Shown here one piece after another: positions 21,866 through 32,352 of a stretch of DNA of 64,000 nucleotides (the stretch's first letter is position 1; each line of letters starts with the position of its first letter). The translations under genes and the position numbers were made by a program. The DNA comes from Adiantum capillus-veneris (taxonomy: Eukaryota; Streptophyta; Polypodiopsida; Polypodiales; Pteridaceae). The DNA lies in contig CM043962.1 in assembly GCA_014529385.2 (NCBI GenBank), forward strand, positions 43,058,598 through 43,122,597, in the 5' to 3' direction. Below the pieces are notes generated by a model, which did no database searches, was not told the DNA's origin, and saw only the letters and a program-made list of their open reading frames with translations.

Positions 21866-23150
21866 CTAAGTAGCATATTTTTTAACCCACCCACCAAACC
21901 TTGTTGGCCTCGACATGCCAAATGCTTTCCTCCAATATAGACATAATGCTTTGTTGAGTACACAGGAATCGACGCACACCCTAATCTTCTTCGGCTGCTT
22001 CTTGGGGACGATGACCATGGGAGAGAGCAACTCTGTATGCTCGATCCGGAAAGTGATCTTGGCTACCTCCAGCTTCTTAAGTTCTTGTTTGACTGTAGCA
22101 GCATTGTAAGCCTTGCTCTGACCAGACAGGTGCCTTTTACTAGTGGTATAGTATGCATGCCGAACTCTTGGGACGATGACCATGGGAGAGAGCCACTCTG
22201 TATGCTTGATCCGGAAAGTGACCTTGGCTACCTCCAGCTTCTTAAGTTCTTGTTTTACTGTAGCAGCGTTGTAAGCCTTGCTCTGACCAGACGGGTGCCT
22301 TTTAGTAGTGGTATAGTATGCATGTCGAACTCTTGTGGAATGCCCTTCAAATCCTGAGAAGAACATGCAAGCGCATTTTTGTAAGACTGTATGAAAGAGA
22401 TTACCTACTTAAGTAGTAGTGAGTGGTCCCACTGCCATGCTGCCAACAATATAGGCCTTGGGTGACGGGACGTGCTCTGATCTGAGATTGAACTCCTTAG
22501 CTGGGTCCTGGGATGAAGGGGGCCGTTGATCTGAGGCTCTACAGCAGCTCTTATGCATTTGTGTCATGTTCCGGAGTTGTGTCAATTTTGAATTCTGCAA
22601 TCTTGTGCTGTAGCCAGCCTTTGGGTAGCTCCTCCGGTGGGAGGTCTTCAAGAGTGCATTCCTTCATCTTAGGTGGAAGGTTGGTAGACTTGGTCTGTAG
22701 GTGGCATTGGAGCAATTTGGGCTACAGGTAACAGGGGATTTCTTCCCCGACACTGATTTGTTATTGGGTCTCCTAGGCCAAAAGACTCACCCTCAACCTC
22801 AAGATCACAGTCAAAACTCAGAACTGACACGTAGGGAACTCGCCTCAACCTCAAACTCCGTGGTGTTATCAGGAATAGAGTCACTGATTGGAGTCTGTCC
22901 AAGGCTTGCATGAGGTCTTTCCCAGTCATGAAGCGCCTTAGTATGTCGGAGCCATGGCCTGCCAATGAGAAGGGGGAATCCACCCTCCCCCAGAAGATAT
23001 CGGACCGCTGCACTTGCAATGGAACCTTTTCTACTATACCCAATGGCACCACTGTCCTTTGATCAGCTAATGTGACCAAGAAATGTGCCCATCTCAGGCA
23101 CAGACTGACATGCATCCCACCATCTAGTTTCTGCAAAAGTCGACGATGCA
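21866..23150 (-). pseudogene. Ty3/gypsy pol fragment (protease to RT start)
   Basis: On the minus strand, 22669-23150 gives LVTLADQRTVVPLGIVEKVP and LQVQ, the aspartic-protease region typical of gypsy pol. Then 21866-22366 gives ELKKLEVAKVTFRIKHTEWL, SPMVIVPKKQPKKIRVCVD, the start of the RT domain. The RT entry is duplicated in tandem (see separate entry). No LTR, integrase or RNase H is present. It lies between the PPO2 exon and the full-length LINE and is cut by the LINE tail at 23160. Confidence 0.7.
22003..22335 (-). repeat. Tandem duplication of 165 bp inside the gypsy RT
   Basis: Segments at about 22008-22170 and 22171-22335 are near identical (acgatgaccatgggagagag, gctacctccagcttcttaag, gccttgctctgaccagac, ggtatagtatgcatg in each). 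The duplication is a multiple of three and keeps the frame open, so the RT N-terminal block (ELKKLEVAK...SPMVIVP) occurs twice in one frame. Confidence 0.85.
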
Positions 23151-23153
23151 GAA

Positions 23154-23268
<115 letters not shown>

Positions 23269-23595
23269 GAAATGAAATGATATATTAACGTCTACAAGAG
23301 GCCAAAATGACCTATGAGACCAACTGATTACAATGATGAGTCTAGTACCAAGTCTGGGTACAAACAAGAAAACTACAAACAAAGAACTGATAGGAGTGCT
23401 ACCGACTCCTATGGGTGGCTGGTAGGCTGAGCAATGGTATCATGCCATAAAGGTACAAAGTGGGGATCAGTGTCACCATGATACAATATAGCAGTAGCAT
23501 GAAGCCTATCCCGATCGACATTCTGGGTGTCGTGCTAGAATCCTGTGGATCCTCTGCCGCAATCTCCGCCGGTGCTGCGTGGCTCCCCTCCTCAA

Positions 23596-26500
23596 TCACG
23601 GTCGTCTCGATCTCCCTAACTCTATAGCTCGATCAATGAGAGTACCGCTGATGTGTGTATGGGTGGGAACCGAGCTCTCTGGTGGTGGTGTCCCCTCTGA
23701 CTCTGTGGTACTCAGACTGAAGAAATCTGAGATGCGTCTCTGGGACTGTCTCTGTCTTTGCCCATTCAATAGAGCGTCTCTATGTCTCTGAATCTCAAGT
23801 AGGAATAATCCGAGACATCTTTGATCCTGGTATCTCATGACTCTGTCTAACGAGTCAAAACCATCTCTGAATAGACAATGAAAGCGTCCCCGTATCTCAT
23901 AGTAGACTGTGCATCGACATATGTAGTGAAACTCTGTCTCTGGCTCTGCATGGCATAACTGACATATCCTACTGTCTGTTGGTATGCCTCTGAATCTACC
24001 TGTCTCAATCCCAAGCTGGTGTGAAGATGTGCGAATCTGGCCAATAGCACATCGTAACCTATGAGATAGATGTGTGTCCATGTAATTGGGACGTGTGACA
24101 AATCCGTCTGTCGTGAGTTGAAGAAGATGTTCTCTATAGAAAACCCTCTTCGTACCCAACTCCCGTGATGGTTCTATCCATGTCCTCTTGCTATCAAGCT
24201 GGATAAGATCTTGCCGAATGAGTCTAGTAGTCTCCATCCGTGTAAGAGCCAAGGATGGTGCATCAAGAGAATACTGGAAAGGGGGCAGCCTCTCCATGCT
24301 GAAACCATGCCTCTGAAACCATGTGCTCATCTGTGCATACCAACATGATGTATCTCCCTGTAATGCCAGCTGTCTGGATGACTCGAGAGCAAGCCTGGCA
24401 TACCTGTCCCTGGTGGTGTCCCATAAGCTGTGTACAAATGATACTGACCTGGTGAGTGCCTCAACCTCCATAGGTGGGGCAGCCAGCTCCGCTCGTATGA
24501 TGTCATGTGGGACTGAGGCCTTGGCTCTAATCAACCTAGAAATCATAGATATCAGGGGTCTCTCCATATTAGTCCATCCAGCACTGTCAATAGACGGTCC
24601 CCAAACCTGAACCGCGTAGTGCATAACTGAAGCGACCAAAGTATCGAAAATCCAGAGCTTTGTTCGAGGTTCCTGGAACTGAACTTGCGAACAAATCCTC
24701 TCTAAACCACCTAGGGCTGCATAGGCACGAGTCAATCTAGTGTCTGCTGCCACTTTCAGTGTGAACCTCGGTCCACTAAAGACCACCCCAAGATATGTGT
24801 ATGCATCAATGTACTCCATACTGTCCTGTCCATATGTGAAAGTAGGTGCTGATCTCCTAACCCACTGTGGCGTAGTATTAAATACCATGACCTTGGTTTT
24901 ACCAAGGTTGACAGACAATCCACTATCCTCTGCAAAACTATGCAATGCGTCCAAATGTCTCTGCATACCCTCTGGCGATTCTGATATCAACACGATATCG
25001 TCAGCATACAATAAAAGAGGGATCCATGTCCCTGCAAGCTGAGCACCTCTATCTCCTCCTCTGTCAATATAATCAGAGACCCCATCAACATACATACCAA
25101 ATAAAGTAGAGGACAGTGGGCATCCCTGTTTCACTCCGATGGTGGAGTGAACTATGTCGGATATCCCCTCTGATGTGCGTACATGACCCATCACTGAACT
25201 GTACAATGCCATGATCCCCCACATCAGCTCTGTGGGTACTCCCAATTCCATAAGCCGGTGCATCAATCTGGCCCTCGGCACTGTGTCAAAGGCTTTGCGA
25301 AAATCCACAAAGCTGCAGTATATCCGTCTACCATGTGCTCGACCCTCCTCAATGATAGCTCTGAGTGTAAAGACATGATCTAGTGTGGAGAAACCCCTTC
25401 TGAAACCAGCCTGCCCAGGTGCTCGTATGCCCATAATCTCTGCCCAACTGCTCAGCCTATGCTCGAGGATGGATGCATATAACCGTGCCAATGTGTGTCC
25501 TACCATGATAGTACGGTAATTCCCCGGCACTGTGGGGTCACCTGTCTTGAAGATAGGTATAATAGTAGATAATCTCCAAGACTCAGGGAGACCCTCACAC
25601 ATGACACGGTTGAATAGCCGTGCAAGCATCTCTGCCAACAAATCCCCAGCATGTATAATGTGCTCTGCTACCAAACCCTCATGATCCTGTGCCCGTCTGG
25701 TCTTCATCCTGTCAATGGCCTCCTGTACCATCTCAGTGGTAAAGAAGGTGCTCGTAGCCGGACATGGCTGTGGTGGGTCTGGTAATGGTGGTTGTCCAGG
25801 TACAGTGTATAAAGATGTTGCATACTGCCCCCATATCTCTGTAGAAGTAATCACTGGTGGGGGAGACTTCTCATGGAATAGACGCCAAGCCTCTCCTGAA
25901 TCTCTACTAAGGAAGAGATGATATAAATCTTGCTCCATCTGGACCAAGAAAGCTCGCTTCTTCCGCCGCACTAGTCGTCGTGTAGCAATGCGAGACTGTC
26001 TATAGGTGATCACTCCCAATGTCAGGTCCCGCTGTATCTGAGCTCTCCTCTGTCGACACTCCTCATCATACCAGTTGTTCTGAGGCATGTGCCCAGAACG
26101 ACGTCTCTGCCCAGGCTGAGTGTGTGGATATGCCTCTGTCGCTGCCCCATGTAATGTCACTGTCAGCATAGATGTGATCTCCTCCACTGTGTATACTGGC
26201 TCTGATGTGCATAAAAGCCTACGTATCTCCTCTACATAGACTGAGTCAGTCTCTGGTGTAAAAGTATAGCGTGTATGTCCACCACCCCGTGAGGCCTGAG
26301 ATGTATTGTACTCAAAGGAGACTGATAATGTTAAAAGTGCATGATCTACTGCTATCCCAACTGGCCTGGGCCCCACTGTGAAATCCTGAATGTGAGAGAT
26401 AAAGCTCGGATGTGTCAGAACATAGTCTACAGTGCTGGACCCATGTCTATGTGGAAAACAAGTAAAACCTGTGGACAATGGGAAAGTCGTTAAGCCATTC

Positions 26501-27117
26501 AGTATGGCTAAACTGTGAGTAGTCGTCATCTCTCTCAGGTATCTCCCATACTCTGTATGCTCTCTGTCGTGTGAGCATCTCTCAAGTCCCAACTCCTCTG
26601 GCTCTAGCTCTCTAAGCATCTCCTCTGATGTGTCATAGAAGACTGTCTGTGAGCTGCCTGTACGGGCATTGAAATCCCCCAGGAGTATGATGTCTCCATC
26701 TTTGGAGAACTCCCAGATATCATCATCAAGTACAGAGTAAGGAGACTGTCCTTTGGGTGAAGCATATACTGAAGTGCTGGGAGGAAAATAGCATATGGAG
26801 ATGTACAAGAAACGTCCAGTCTCTGCCCTCAGCCTCACCCACAAGTATCTGGCCTGATCATCTCTCCGAACTATGTGCAATAGTGGTTGGAGCTCCTCTC
26901 TGAAAAGAACTGCTACACCTCCTGATCCTCTAGTCCCATGCGTAGTTCTGGTGCATGTCCTACAAGCTGTCTCCCATCTGTATCCTGATATGTGCGGCAT
27001 CAACTGTCCTGGAGCCTGATGAGTCTCTGAGTAGAAAACAATGTCTCTGTCTCTGAAGCTATCCTCAAAGGCCCCCACATCAAGTCTATACGAACCATTA
27101 CAGTTCCAAACTGCCAT
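23596..27117 (-). CDS. LINE ORF2: endonuclease-reverse transcriptase, 1173 aa
   Basis: Domains in order: EEP endonuclease (residues ~1-240; start WNCNG, SETHQ near 30, LGDFNART near 143, DYV and the catalytic-site AVDHALL near 250); reverse transcriptase (~480-760; YRTIMVGHTLARLYASILEH, GQAGFRRGFSTLDHVFTLRA, VDFRKAFDTVPRARL, GVKQGCPLSSTLFGMYVDG, and the catalytic LLYADDIVLIS near 703); C-terminal CCHC finger C-x2-C-x8-H-x4-C (CQLCHAEPETEFHYICRC near 1052). No RNase H. It nicks target DNA and primes reverse transcription of its own RNA there. The RT is not of the plant L1 type (compare YADDSLFM at 14.7 kb). RTE/CR1-like is my guess, to be settled by phylogeny. Start chosen at ATG 27117, 30 nt after the ORF1 stop. 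Confidence 0.92.
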   Translation of the reverse strand: MAVWNCNGSYRLDVGAFEDSFRDRDIVFYSETHQAPGQLMPHISGYRWETACRTCTRTTHGTRGSGGVAVLFREELQPLLHIVRRDDQARYLWVRLRAETGRFLYISICYFPPSTSVYASPKGQSPYSVLDDDIWEFSKDGDIILLGDFNARTGSSQTVFYDTSEEMLRELEPEELGLERCSHDREHTEYGRYLREMTTTHSLAILNGLTTFPLSTGFTCFPHRHGSSTVDYVLTHPSFISHIQDFTVGPRPVGIAVDHALLTLSVSFEYNTSQASRGGGHTRYTFTPETDSVYVEEIRRLLCTSEPVYTVEEITSMLTVTLHGAATEAYPHTQPGQRRRSGHMPQNNWYDEECRQRRAQIQRDLTLGVITYRQSRIATRRLVRRKKRAFLVQMEQDLYHLFLSRDSGEAWRLFHEKSPPPVITSTEIWGQYATSLYTVPGQPPLPDPPQPCPATSTFFTTEMVQEAIDRMKTRRAQDHEGLVAEHIIHAGDLLAEMLARLFNRVMCEGLPESWRLSTIIPIFKTGDPTVPGNYRTIMVGHTLARLYASILEHRLSSWAEIMGIRAPGQAGFRRGFSTLDHVFTLRAIIEEGRAHGRRIYCSFVDFRKAFDTVPRARLMHRLMELGVPTELMWGIMALYSSVMGHVRTSEGISDIVHSTIGVKQGCPLSSTLFGMYVDGVSDYIDRGGDRGAQLAGTWIPLLLYADDIVLISESPEGMQRHLDALHSFAEDSGLSVNLGKTKVMVFNTTPQWVRRSAPTFTYGQDSMEYIDAYTYLGVVFSGPRFTLKVAADTRLTRAYAALGGLERICSQVQFQEPRTKLWIFDTLVASVMHYAVQVWGPSIDSAGWTNMERPLISMISRLIRAKASVPHDIIRAELAAPPMEVEALTRSVSFVHSLWDTTRDRYARLALESSRQLALQGDTSCWYAQMSTWFQRHGFSMERLPPFQYSLDAPSLALTRMETTRLIRQDLIQLDSKRTWIEPSRELGTKRVFYREHLLQLTTDGFVTRPNYMDTHLSHRLRCAIGQIRTSSHQLGIETGRFRGIPTDSRICQLCHAEPETEFHYICRCTVYYEIRGRFHCLFRDGFDSLDRVMRYQDQRCLGLFLLEIQRHRDALLNGQRQRQSQRRISDFFSLSTTESEGTPPPESSVPTHTHISGTLIDRAIELGRSRRP

Positions 27118-27147
27118 CCTGAGAGTGGTCCCATAGGTCTCGCACCG

Positions 27148-28017
27148 TCATGTAGAGCGGTGCTCTGTAATCACTACTCGTCCATTTCTGTAGAAAGCTA
27201 ACTTCCCCTTCTCCCTTGCTGCTATAATCTCTGGCATGACCTCTCTCATATGTGCAAGCTGTGAGAGCGTAAGATCATCTCCTAAAAAGATACCTGTTTT
27301 CTTGAGGGTTGGCCTCTTCTTTAAAAAGTCTTTCTTTTCTTCCATGGAGGGAAAGCGCAAAATGAGAGCCCGTCCTTTTGAACTCTCCCCATTACCTTCA
27401 CTCTTCTTGCCCACTCTCCAAGCTTGTGTGTGCGAGGGCTTCTCCACCCCCATCATGGACATGAGGCTCTTCACCTCTTGGTCCACCATATCTGAATCTT
27501 TTAGGCCGGTCACTCTCACGTGTAGAGCGCGTACCCTTCTTCGTTGTTCCTCTTCTAGTGTTTTGTTGATGATGTCGGGTGTAGTCGGAATTTCCTTGCC
27601 CTTTCCCTTCTTGACAACTTCAATCCATTTTTCAGCCTCGTCCATTTTCTTTTGCGTTTTGGAGAGAACCTCCACCCATGAGGTCTTCATTTCTCCTTCC
27701 TCCTTTATTTCTTTGACTTGTGCTCGTATACTATTCAGCTCGTCAATCATTGATGGCTGAATTTCCCCATCTTCAAGGCGTCTTCCCTCTTTGGTTTCGT
27801 CGAGTTCCTCCCGAAGGGCTGAGATGCTACTTTTTAAAGCTTGAATTTCATCCCGGAACTCCTTGCGCTCTAGTTCCCTCGCCTGTTCCTCCCTCTTTTT
27901 CCATTCGAGAATTAAATACTTCTCTTTCTTCCACTCATCCATGTGGGCTTTGCATTCTTTCAACTCCTTTTCAATGGCTGTCATCCTCTTGCTTGTGACC
28001 ATGTAGTGCCCCGCCAT
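27148..28017 (-). CDS. LINE ORF1: coiled-coil RNA-binding protein, 289 aa
   Basis: Residues ~8-120 are a charged, heptad-rich coiled coil (TAIEKELKECKAHMDEWKKE, IQALKSSISALREEL), which would drive trimer or multimer formation. Residues ~165-250 resemble an RRM-like domain (RRVRALHVRVTGLKDSD, GRALILRFPSMEEKKDFLKK), and ~250-285 a C-terminal domain (GIFLGDDLTLSQLAHMREVM, KLAFYRNGRVVI). This layout matches L1 ORF1p-like proteins that coat LINE RNA and act as chaperones. No zinc knuckle is present. The ORF is intact, ends 30 nt before ORF2 and starts with MAGHYMV. The coiled-coil and RRM calls rest on visible composition and motif order. Confidence 0.85.
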   Translation of the reverse strand: MAGHYMVTSKRMTAIEKELKECKAHMDEWKKEKYLILEWKKREEQARELERKEFRDEIQALKSSISALREELDETKEGRRLEDGEIQPSMIDELNSIRAQVKEIKEEGEMKTSWVEVLSKTQKKMDEAEKWIEVVKKGKGKEIPTTPDIINKTLEEEQRRRVRALHVRVTGLKDSDMVDQEVKSLMSMMGVEKPSHTQAWRVGKKSEGNGESSKGRALILRFPSMEEKKDFLKKRPTLKKTGIFLGDDLTLSQLAHMREVMPEIIAAREKGKLAFYRNGRVVITEHRST

Positions 28018-28044
28018 TTGTCTTGCCTTATTTGTTTCACTTTC

Positions 28045-28444
28045 TGAGAGAGAGGAGAGAGCAACCTATACGCACCGCATTATGCATACATATGTTTCCC
28101 CATTCAGCCTACATGGCATGTGTTTGCTTTCTGTATGTGTCAATTTGCAATTTCTGTGAGCTCTGCAGTTTCCAAATTCCTTGCAAATAAATCCCTGCAG
28201 GTCTTACATATGATGGAGTCGATGGCCGTTATAATTGTCTTGTGGATGACTGGCTTGCAAGTTTTCTTTTATAGGTGACTGTTAATATTGTATGCTGCAT
28301 TCGAGTCTCGGCCGACCAAATGACCTTCAATTCTCAGAGATGCAAAAACCTCGTAGCGAGCTGCATGCGCACCGCTTTAGACAGTCGGTCAAGGATGAAC
28401 TGCTGCAACAGAGAGGTCTTCCATTTGAACGCTGGAGAGAGGGC

Positions 28445-28447
<3 letters not shown>
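28045..28447 (+). other. Unique DNA between two LINEs, with possible host exons
   Basis: This segment is not LINE. On the plus strand ATTTCAAATAAATCCCTGCAG-like acceptor sequence (cctgcag at ~28200) precedes an open run LTYDGVDGRYNCLVDDWLAS ending at a TAG (~28273). A second acceptor-like site (ccttcaattctcag, ~28340) precedes [32 protein letters not shown], which runs into the GA tract of the next LINE. Composition looks like real protein, but I recognise neither stretch. If the second is an exon, the LINE at 28448 interrupts it. Confidence 0.3.
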
Positions 28448-28541
<94 letters not shown>

Positions 28542-28717
28542 AATGAAATGTTATATTAAAGTCTTCAAGAGGCCAAAGTGACCTACGGGACCAGAGCGTT
28601 ACAATGTGATGGATCTGATACAAAGTCAGAATAACAAAATGACAAAATAAAAATACTATGGAGTCCTAAACTGGTAGATGTGAACTAAGCAGCTAGCTGG
28701 AATAGCCAAATCACAAG

Positions 28718-31040
28718 TCACAAGAGATCCAGCATCGGTCGCTGGTGGATCTCATCAATCTTCTCCATGGTCAGTAGTCTGACCAGGCGTCGTGCATGTC
28801 GGGCCAAAGTGATCCAAATCCTCTGATGCAGCCTCCGTCGATGCTGTGTAGTCCTCTGTGCTCGTGGGCATTTGGATCTCCCTAGCTCGGTCGCTCGATC
28901 GATCAGTGTGCCTCTGGTGCGAGGCGACGAGCTCTCTTGTGGTAGTAGCTCCTCTGGGTGTCCAGCGTCTGCTCTAAAGAAGTCTGTGATGTGTCTCTGA
29001 GACTGGCCGGCCTCTCCCTCATCAGGCTCTCTCTGTGTCTGCGCAGCTCGAGCAGAAACAAACCAGGGCATCTTTGATCCTCGTACCTCATGACTTTGGA
29101 GAGTGGTCCAAAGCCCTCTCTGAACAAGCAATGGAAGCAACCTCGTATCTCCTAGTAGACGGGGTGGCATGTGTAGTGCAACTCTGTCTCAGGCTCCATG
29201 TCACACATGGGGCATGTCCTGGCCTCTGTTGGTACTCCGCTGTATCTCCCAGTCTTGATCCGCAACTGGTGTGAAGATGTGCGTATCAGGCCAATAGCAC
29301 ACCGTATCCCATGAGACAAGTGGGTGTCCATGTATCTGGGCCTCGTCACAACCGTCCTCCATAAGCTGGAGAAGATTCTCTCTATAGAAAGCCATCTTCG
29401 TGCCCAGCTCCTGTGTTGGTTGTATCCATGTCCTCCCTGTGTCTAGCTGAGTCAGGTCCTCGCGGATGAGCCAAGTGATCTCGGACTGTGTAAGAGTCAG
29501 AGAGGGTGCATCCAGTGAGTATTGGAAGGGGGGCAATCTGTCTATGCTGAACCCATGCGCTTGAAACCATGATGTCATCTCCCCATACCAACATGATGTA
29601 TCTCCCTGCATGGCTAACTGTCGAGAGGACTCAAGTGCAAGGCGGGCGTATATGTCTCTGGGAAGTTCCCACATGCGGTGTATGAAGGAGACAGATCTGG
29701 TGAGCACTTCAACCACTAGTGGGGGGGCAGCTAGCTTTGCTCGGATAATGGCACGTGGTACTGAAGCCTTGGCTCTAATGAGCCGCGAGATCATAGAGAC
29801 CAGAGGCTTCTCCATGTTCCCGAATCCATCAGTGCGACCTGTCCTCCCGTGATGATCCAATGAAGGCCCCCATATATCAGCTCCATAGAGCAATGCAGAA
29901 GCCACCAAAGTGTCAAAGAGCCAAAGCTTTGCCCGAGGCTCTTGAAACTGAACCTGTGAACACATCCTCTCCAATCTACCCAATGCCGAATGGGCTTTGG
30001 TCAATCTAGTCTCTGTTGCTCTCCTCAATGAAAATGCTGGTCCACTAAAAACCACTCCAAGGTAAGTGTAAGCATTTGTATACACCACTGTCTCCTGGCC
30101 GTATGTGAATGGGGGCGCTGACGTCCTGATCCACTATGGGGTGGTATAATACTATGACCTTGGTTTTACCAAGGTTGACAGACAAACCACTTTCATGGGC
30201 AAACCTATGCAAAGCATCCAAGTGACGTTGCATCCCGTTCGTAGAGTTGGAGATCAACACAATATCATCAGCATATAACAATCGTGCAATCTATGTCCCT
30301 GCCAGTGGTGCACCCCTATCACCATCTCTCTCAATGTAGTTAGAAACCTCATCCACATAGCCCTGCTTCACCCCAATAGTGGAGTGAACCGGTGTAGATA
30401 TACCCTTTGAGGTGCGTACATGCCCTACTCCCATCTCCTGTAATCTGCGCATCAATCTAGCTCTGGGTACTGTGTCAAATGCTTTGCAAAAGTCCACAAA
30501 GCTACAATAGATCCGTCATCCATGGGATCTGCCCTCCTCCATGATGGCCCTGAGTGTCAAGATATGGTCAAGAGTAGAAAAACCTCTCCTGAACCTTCCC
30601 TACCCAGCTGCACGCATTCCCTCCCTCTCTGTCCATCTACTCAGCTGCTGCTCAAGAATGGATGCAAACAACCATGCCAATGTGTGTCCACTCATGATAG
30701 TGCGATAATTCCCAGGCTCCATAGGGTCTCCTGACTTGAAGATAGGTACAATCGTAGATAGGCTCCAAGTATTAGGCAAGCCCTCACACATGGCATGGGT
30801 AAACATAACTGCTAGAAGCTTTGCTAGTAGATCTCTGGCATGCATGAAATGCTCAGCCACTAAGCCATCGTGATCATATGCTCTCCCAGTCCTCATCCTA
30901 TCAATGGCCTTCTTCACCATCTTAGCAGTGAAAAAAGCACATGTGTGTGGGCATGGATTGGGGGGGCCGGGGAGGGGCGGCTGTCCAGAAACTGTGTACT
31001 TAGATGATGCGTACTGACCCCAAGTCTCTGTAGAGGTAAT

Positions 31041-31073
<33 letters not shown>

Positions 31074-31818
31074 GCTCATGAAAGAGCCGCCATGCATCAC
31101 GCGAGTCCCGACTCAAGAACAGCTGGTATAGATCGTGCTCTAGTCGAGCCAAAAATGCCCTCTTCTTCCGCCGCACTAGGCATCAGAAGTCAATAGTGAT
31201 GTCCCCCAAAAGCACCTCCCTCTGAAGTCTAGCTCGAGTCTCGCGGCATTCCTCATCATACCAGTTGTTCTGAGGCATGCTCCTAGAACGACGTCTCTGC
31301 TCAGGCTGGGTGTGTGGGTATGCCTCTGCAGCTGCATCATGTAATCTGTGTGTCAGTAGTAGTAAGCTCCTCCAGAGGTCGCCTTGGTTCTTCAATGCAT
31401 AGGCGTCTGTAGATCCCGTCTAGATATACAGAATCCGTCTCCCGTGTGAAGGTGTAGCGAGCACGGGCTGCTATCCGTGGACTGTGTACTACACTGAACT
31501 GGAAAGAGATGGTCAACGACACAAGAGCATGATCCACTGCCACCCCAACAGGTCTGGGCCCAACTATGAGATCCTGGATACTAGAGATGAGGCTCGGCTG
31601 TGCCATGACATAATCCATTGTGCTGGCTCCATGTCTGTGTGGAAAGCATGTGAAATCTCCCGCAGCGGGAAATCTCTGTAGGCCATTCAAGATGGCCAAT
31701 CCATGTGCAATCCCCATGTCTATCAAGTGTCATCCATACTCAGTATGTTCCCCATCCTGTGATAGTCTGGATAGGCCCGTCTCTAAAACATCTAGCTCTC
31801 TCAGCATCTCCTTTGAAG
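28718..31818 (-). pseudogene. LINE ORF2 remnant (endonuclease C-part, RT, finger)
   Basis: Recognisable pieces: endonuclease end (31337-31726, FTCFPHRHGASTMDYVMAQP, GVAVDHALVSL), RT (30600-31100, YRTIMSGHTLAWLFASILEQ; 30291-30497, DFCKAFDTVPRARLMRR; 30045-30281, MLYADDIVLIS), post-RT (29201-30088, VQFQEPRAKLWLFDTLVASA) and C-terminus (28903-29127, MRYEDQRCPGLFLLELRRHR). RT motif blocks around 30340-30420 are shortened (VKQGYVDEVSNYI lacks the GCPLS segment). At least six frame breaks. Inactive. Confidence 0.85.
31039..31071. repeat. Poly(G) run of ~33 nt within the LINE copy
   Basis: G homopolymer where other copies read a short G-rich stretch (ggtgggggagactt at 25856). Expansion of an existing G-tract is likely; exact length is unreliable in assemblies. 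Confidence 0.85.
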
Positions 31819-32146
31819 TGAGAGAACAAAATGATATTCAAAAGGCCAAAGTGCGAGTACAAAGGGAGAGTACAAAGGGACTAAAAGGGGGGCCGGGGGG
31901 TGGGGTGTTACTACGAGCTAAGTAGCTAAACTAGTTGGGGATGGGTAGAGGGGGTGAGAGTTGATACAATGGGTGAGCTGATACAATGAGTGATACAAAT
32001 CAACAGAGGTAAGTGGATCAAACTCAAAGGAGATCCCTCATCGGTCGTCGCTGGTGAATCTCATCAATATCCTCCATGGTCAATACTCTTAATGGATGTC
32101 TCGCATGTTGAGCTAGAGTGATCCAGACCCTCTGCTACAACCTCCA
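31819..32146 (-). mobile_element. Third LINE copy, 3' part (left of copia insertion)
   Basis: Sense-strand text shows a variant 3' end (ACTTTGGCCTTTTGAATATC, then ATTTTGTTCTCTC with only a short CT run), the 3' UTR, and ORF2 tail words matching 28720-28860 (catcggtcg, ggtgaatctcatcaat, ctccatggtcaata). It continues at 37699 after the copia element. The tail differs most from the family consensus. Confidence 0.75.
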
Positions 32147-32338
32147 TGTTGGGGTATAAAGCCCAATGTGGTCGCCCAGGTAAGTGGGCGGGCCGCCAGG
32201 TATGTACACATATTCTTTTGTAAAAACCTAATAAGAACTCACTATGCTCTACACATTACAGTAGAGCGAGTTCACCATATCGTCGTGCTCTTCTTCTCGC
32301 ACTCTCTCTCGCGTCGCACTTCCGCTCGTACTCCTTCA
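32147..32338 (+). repeat. Copia 5' LTR
   Basis: 192 bp starting TGTTGGGGTATAAAGCCC and ending CTCCTTCA. It would carry promoter and transcript start. The TATAAA near its start and the short length are typical of small copia LTRs. Confidence 0.93.
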
Positions 32339-32340
32339 AC

Positions 32341-32352
32341 TGGTATCAGAGC
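32341..32352 (+). other. Copia primer binding site (initiator-Met tRNA)
   Basis: TGGTATCAGAGC two bases after the 5' LTR, complementary to the 3' end of plant initiator methionine tRNA, the usual primer of minus-strand synthesis. Confidence 0.95.

Larger units (their letters stand above)
28448..31818 (-). mobile_element. 5'-truncated LINE copy, ORF2 degenerate
   Basis: Same family and orientation as the full-length copy next to it. The tail is (GA)n at 28448-28538 plus the block atgaaatgttatattaaagt. The 5' truncation lies at about 31818 inside the endonuclease (MLREL), where the sense strand is preceded by TTCTCTCAC, the tail of the next LINE. The two LINEs are therefore arrayed head to tail with 400 bp of unique DNA between them. 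Confidence 0.85.

Noticed and set aside
28070-28440. Upstream PPO2 exons on the minus strand
   Set aside because: Minus-strand translations show no PPO motifs; the better frames are on the plus strand.
31039-31071. Poly(G) as a quadruplex element of interest
   Set aside because: A lone homopolymer in a dead LINE, with length likely affected by sequencing; recorded only as a repeat.
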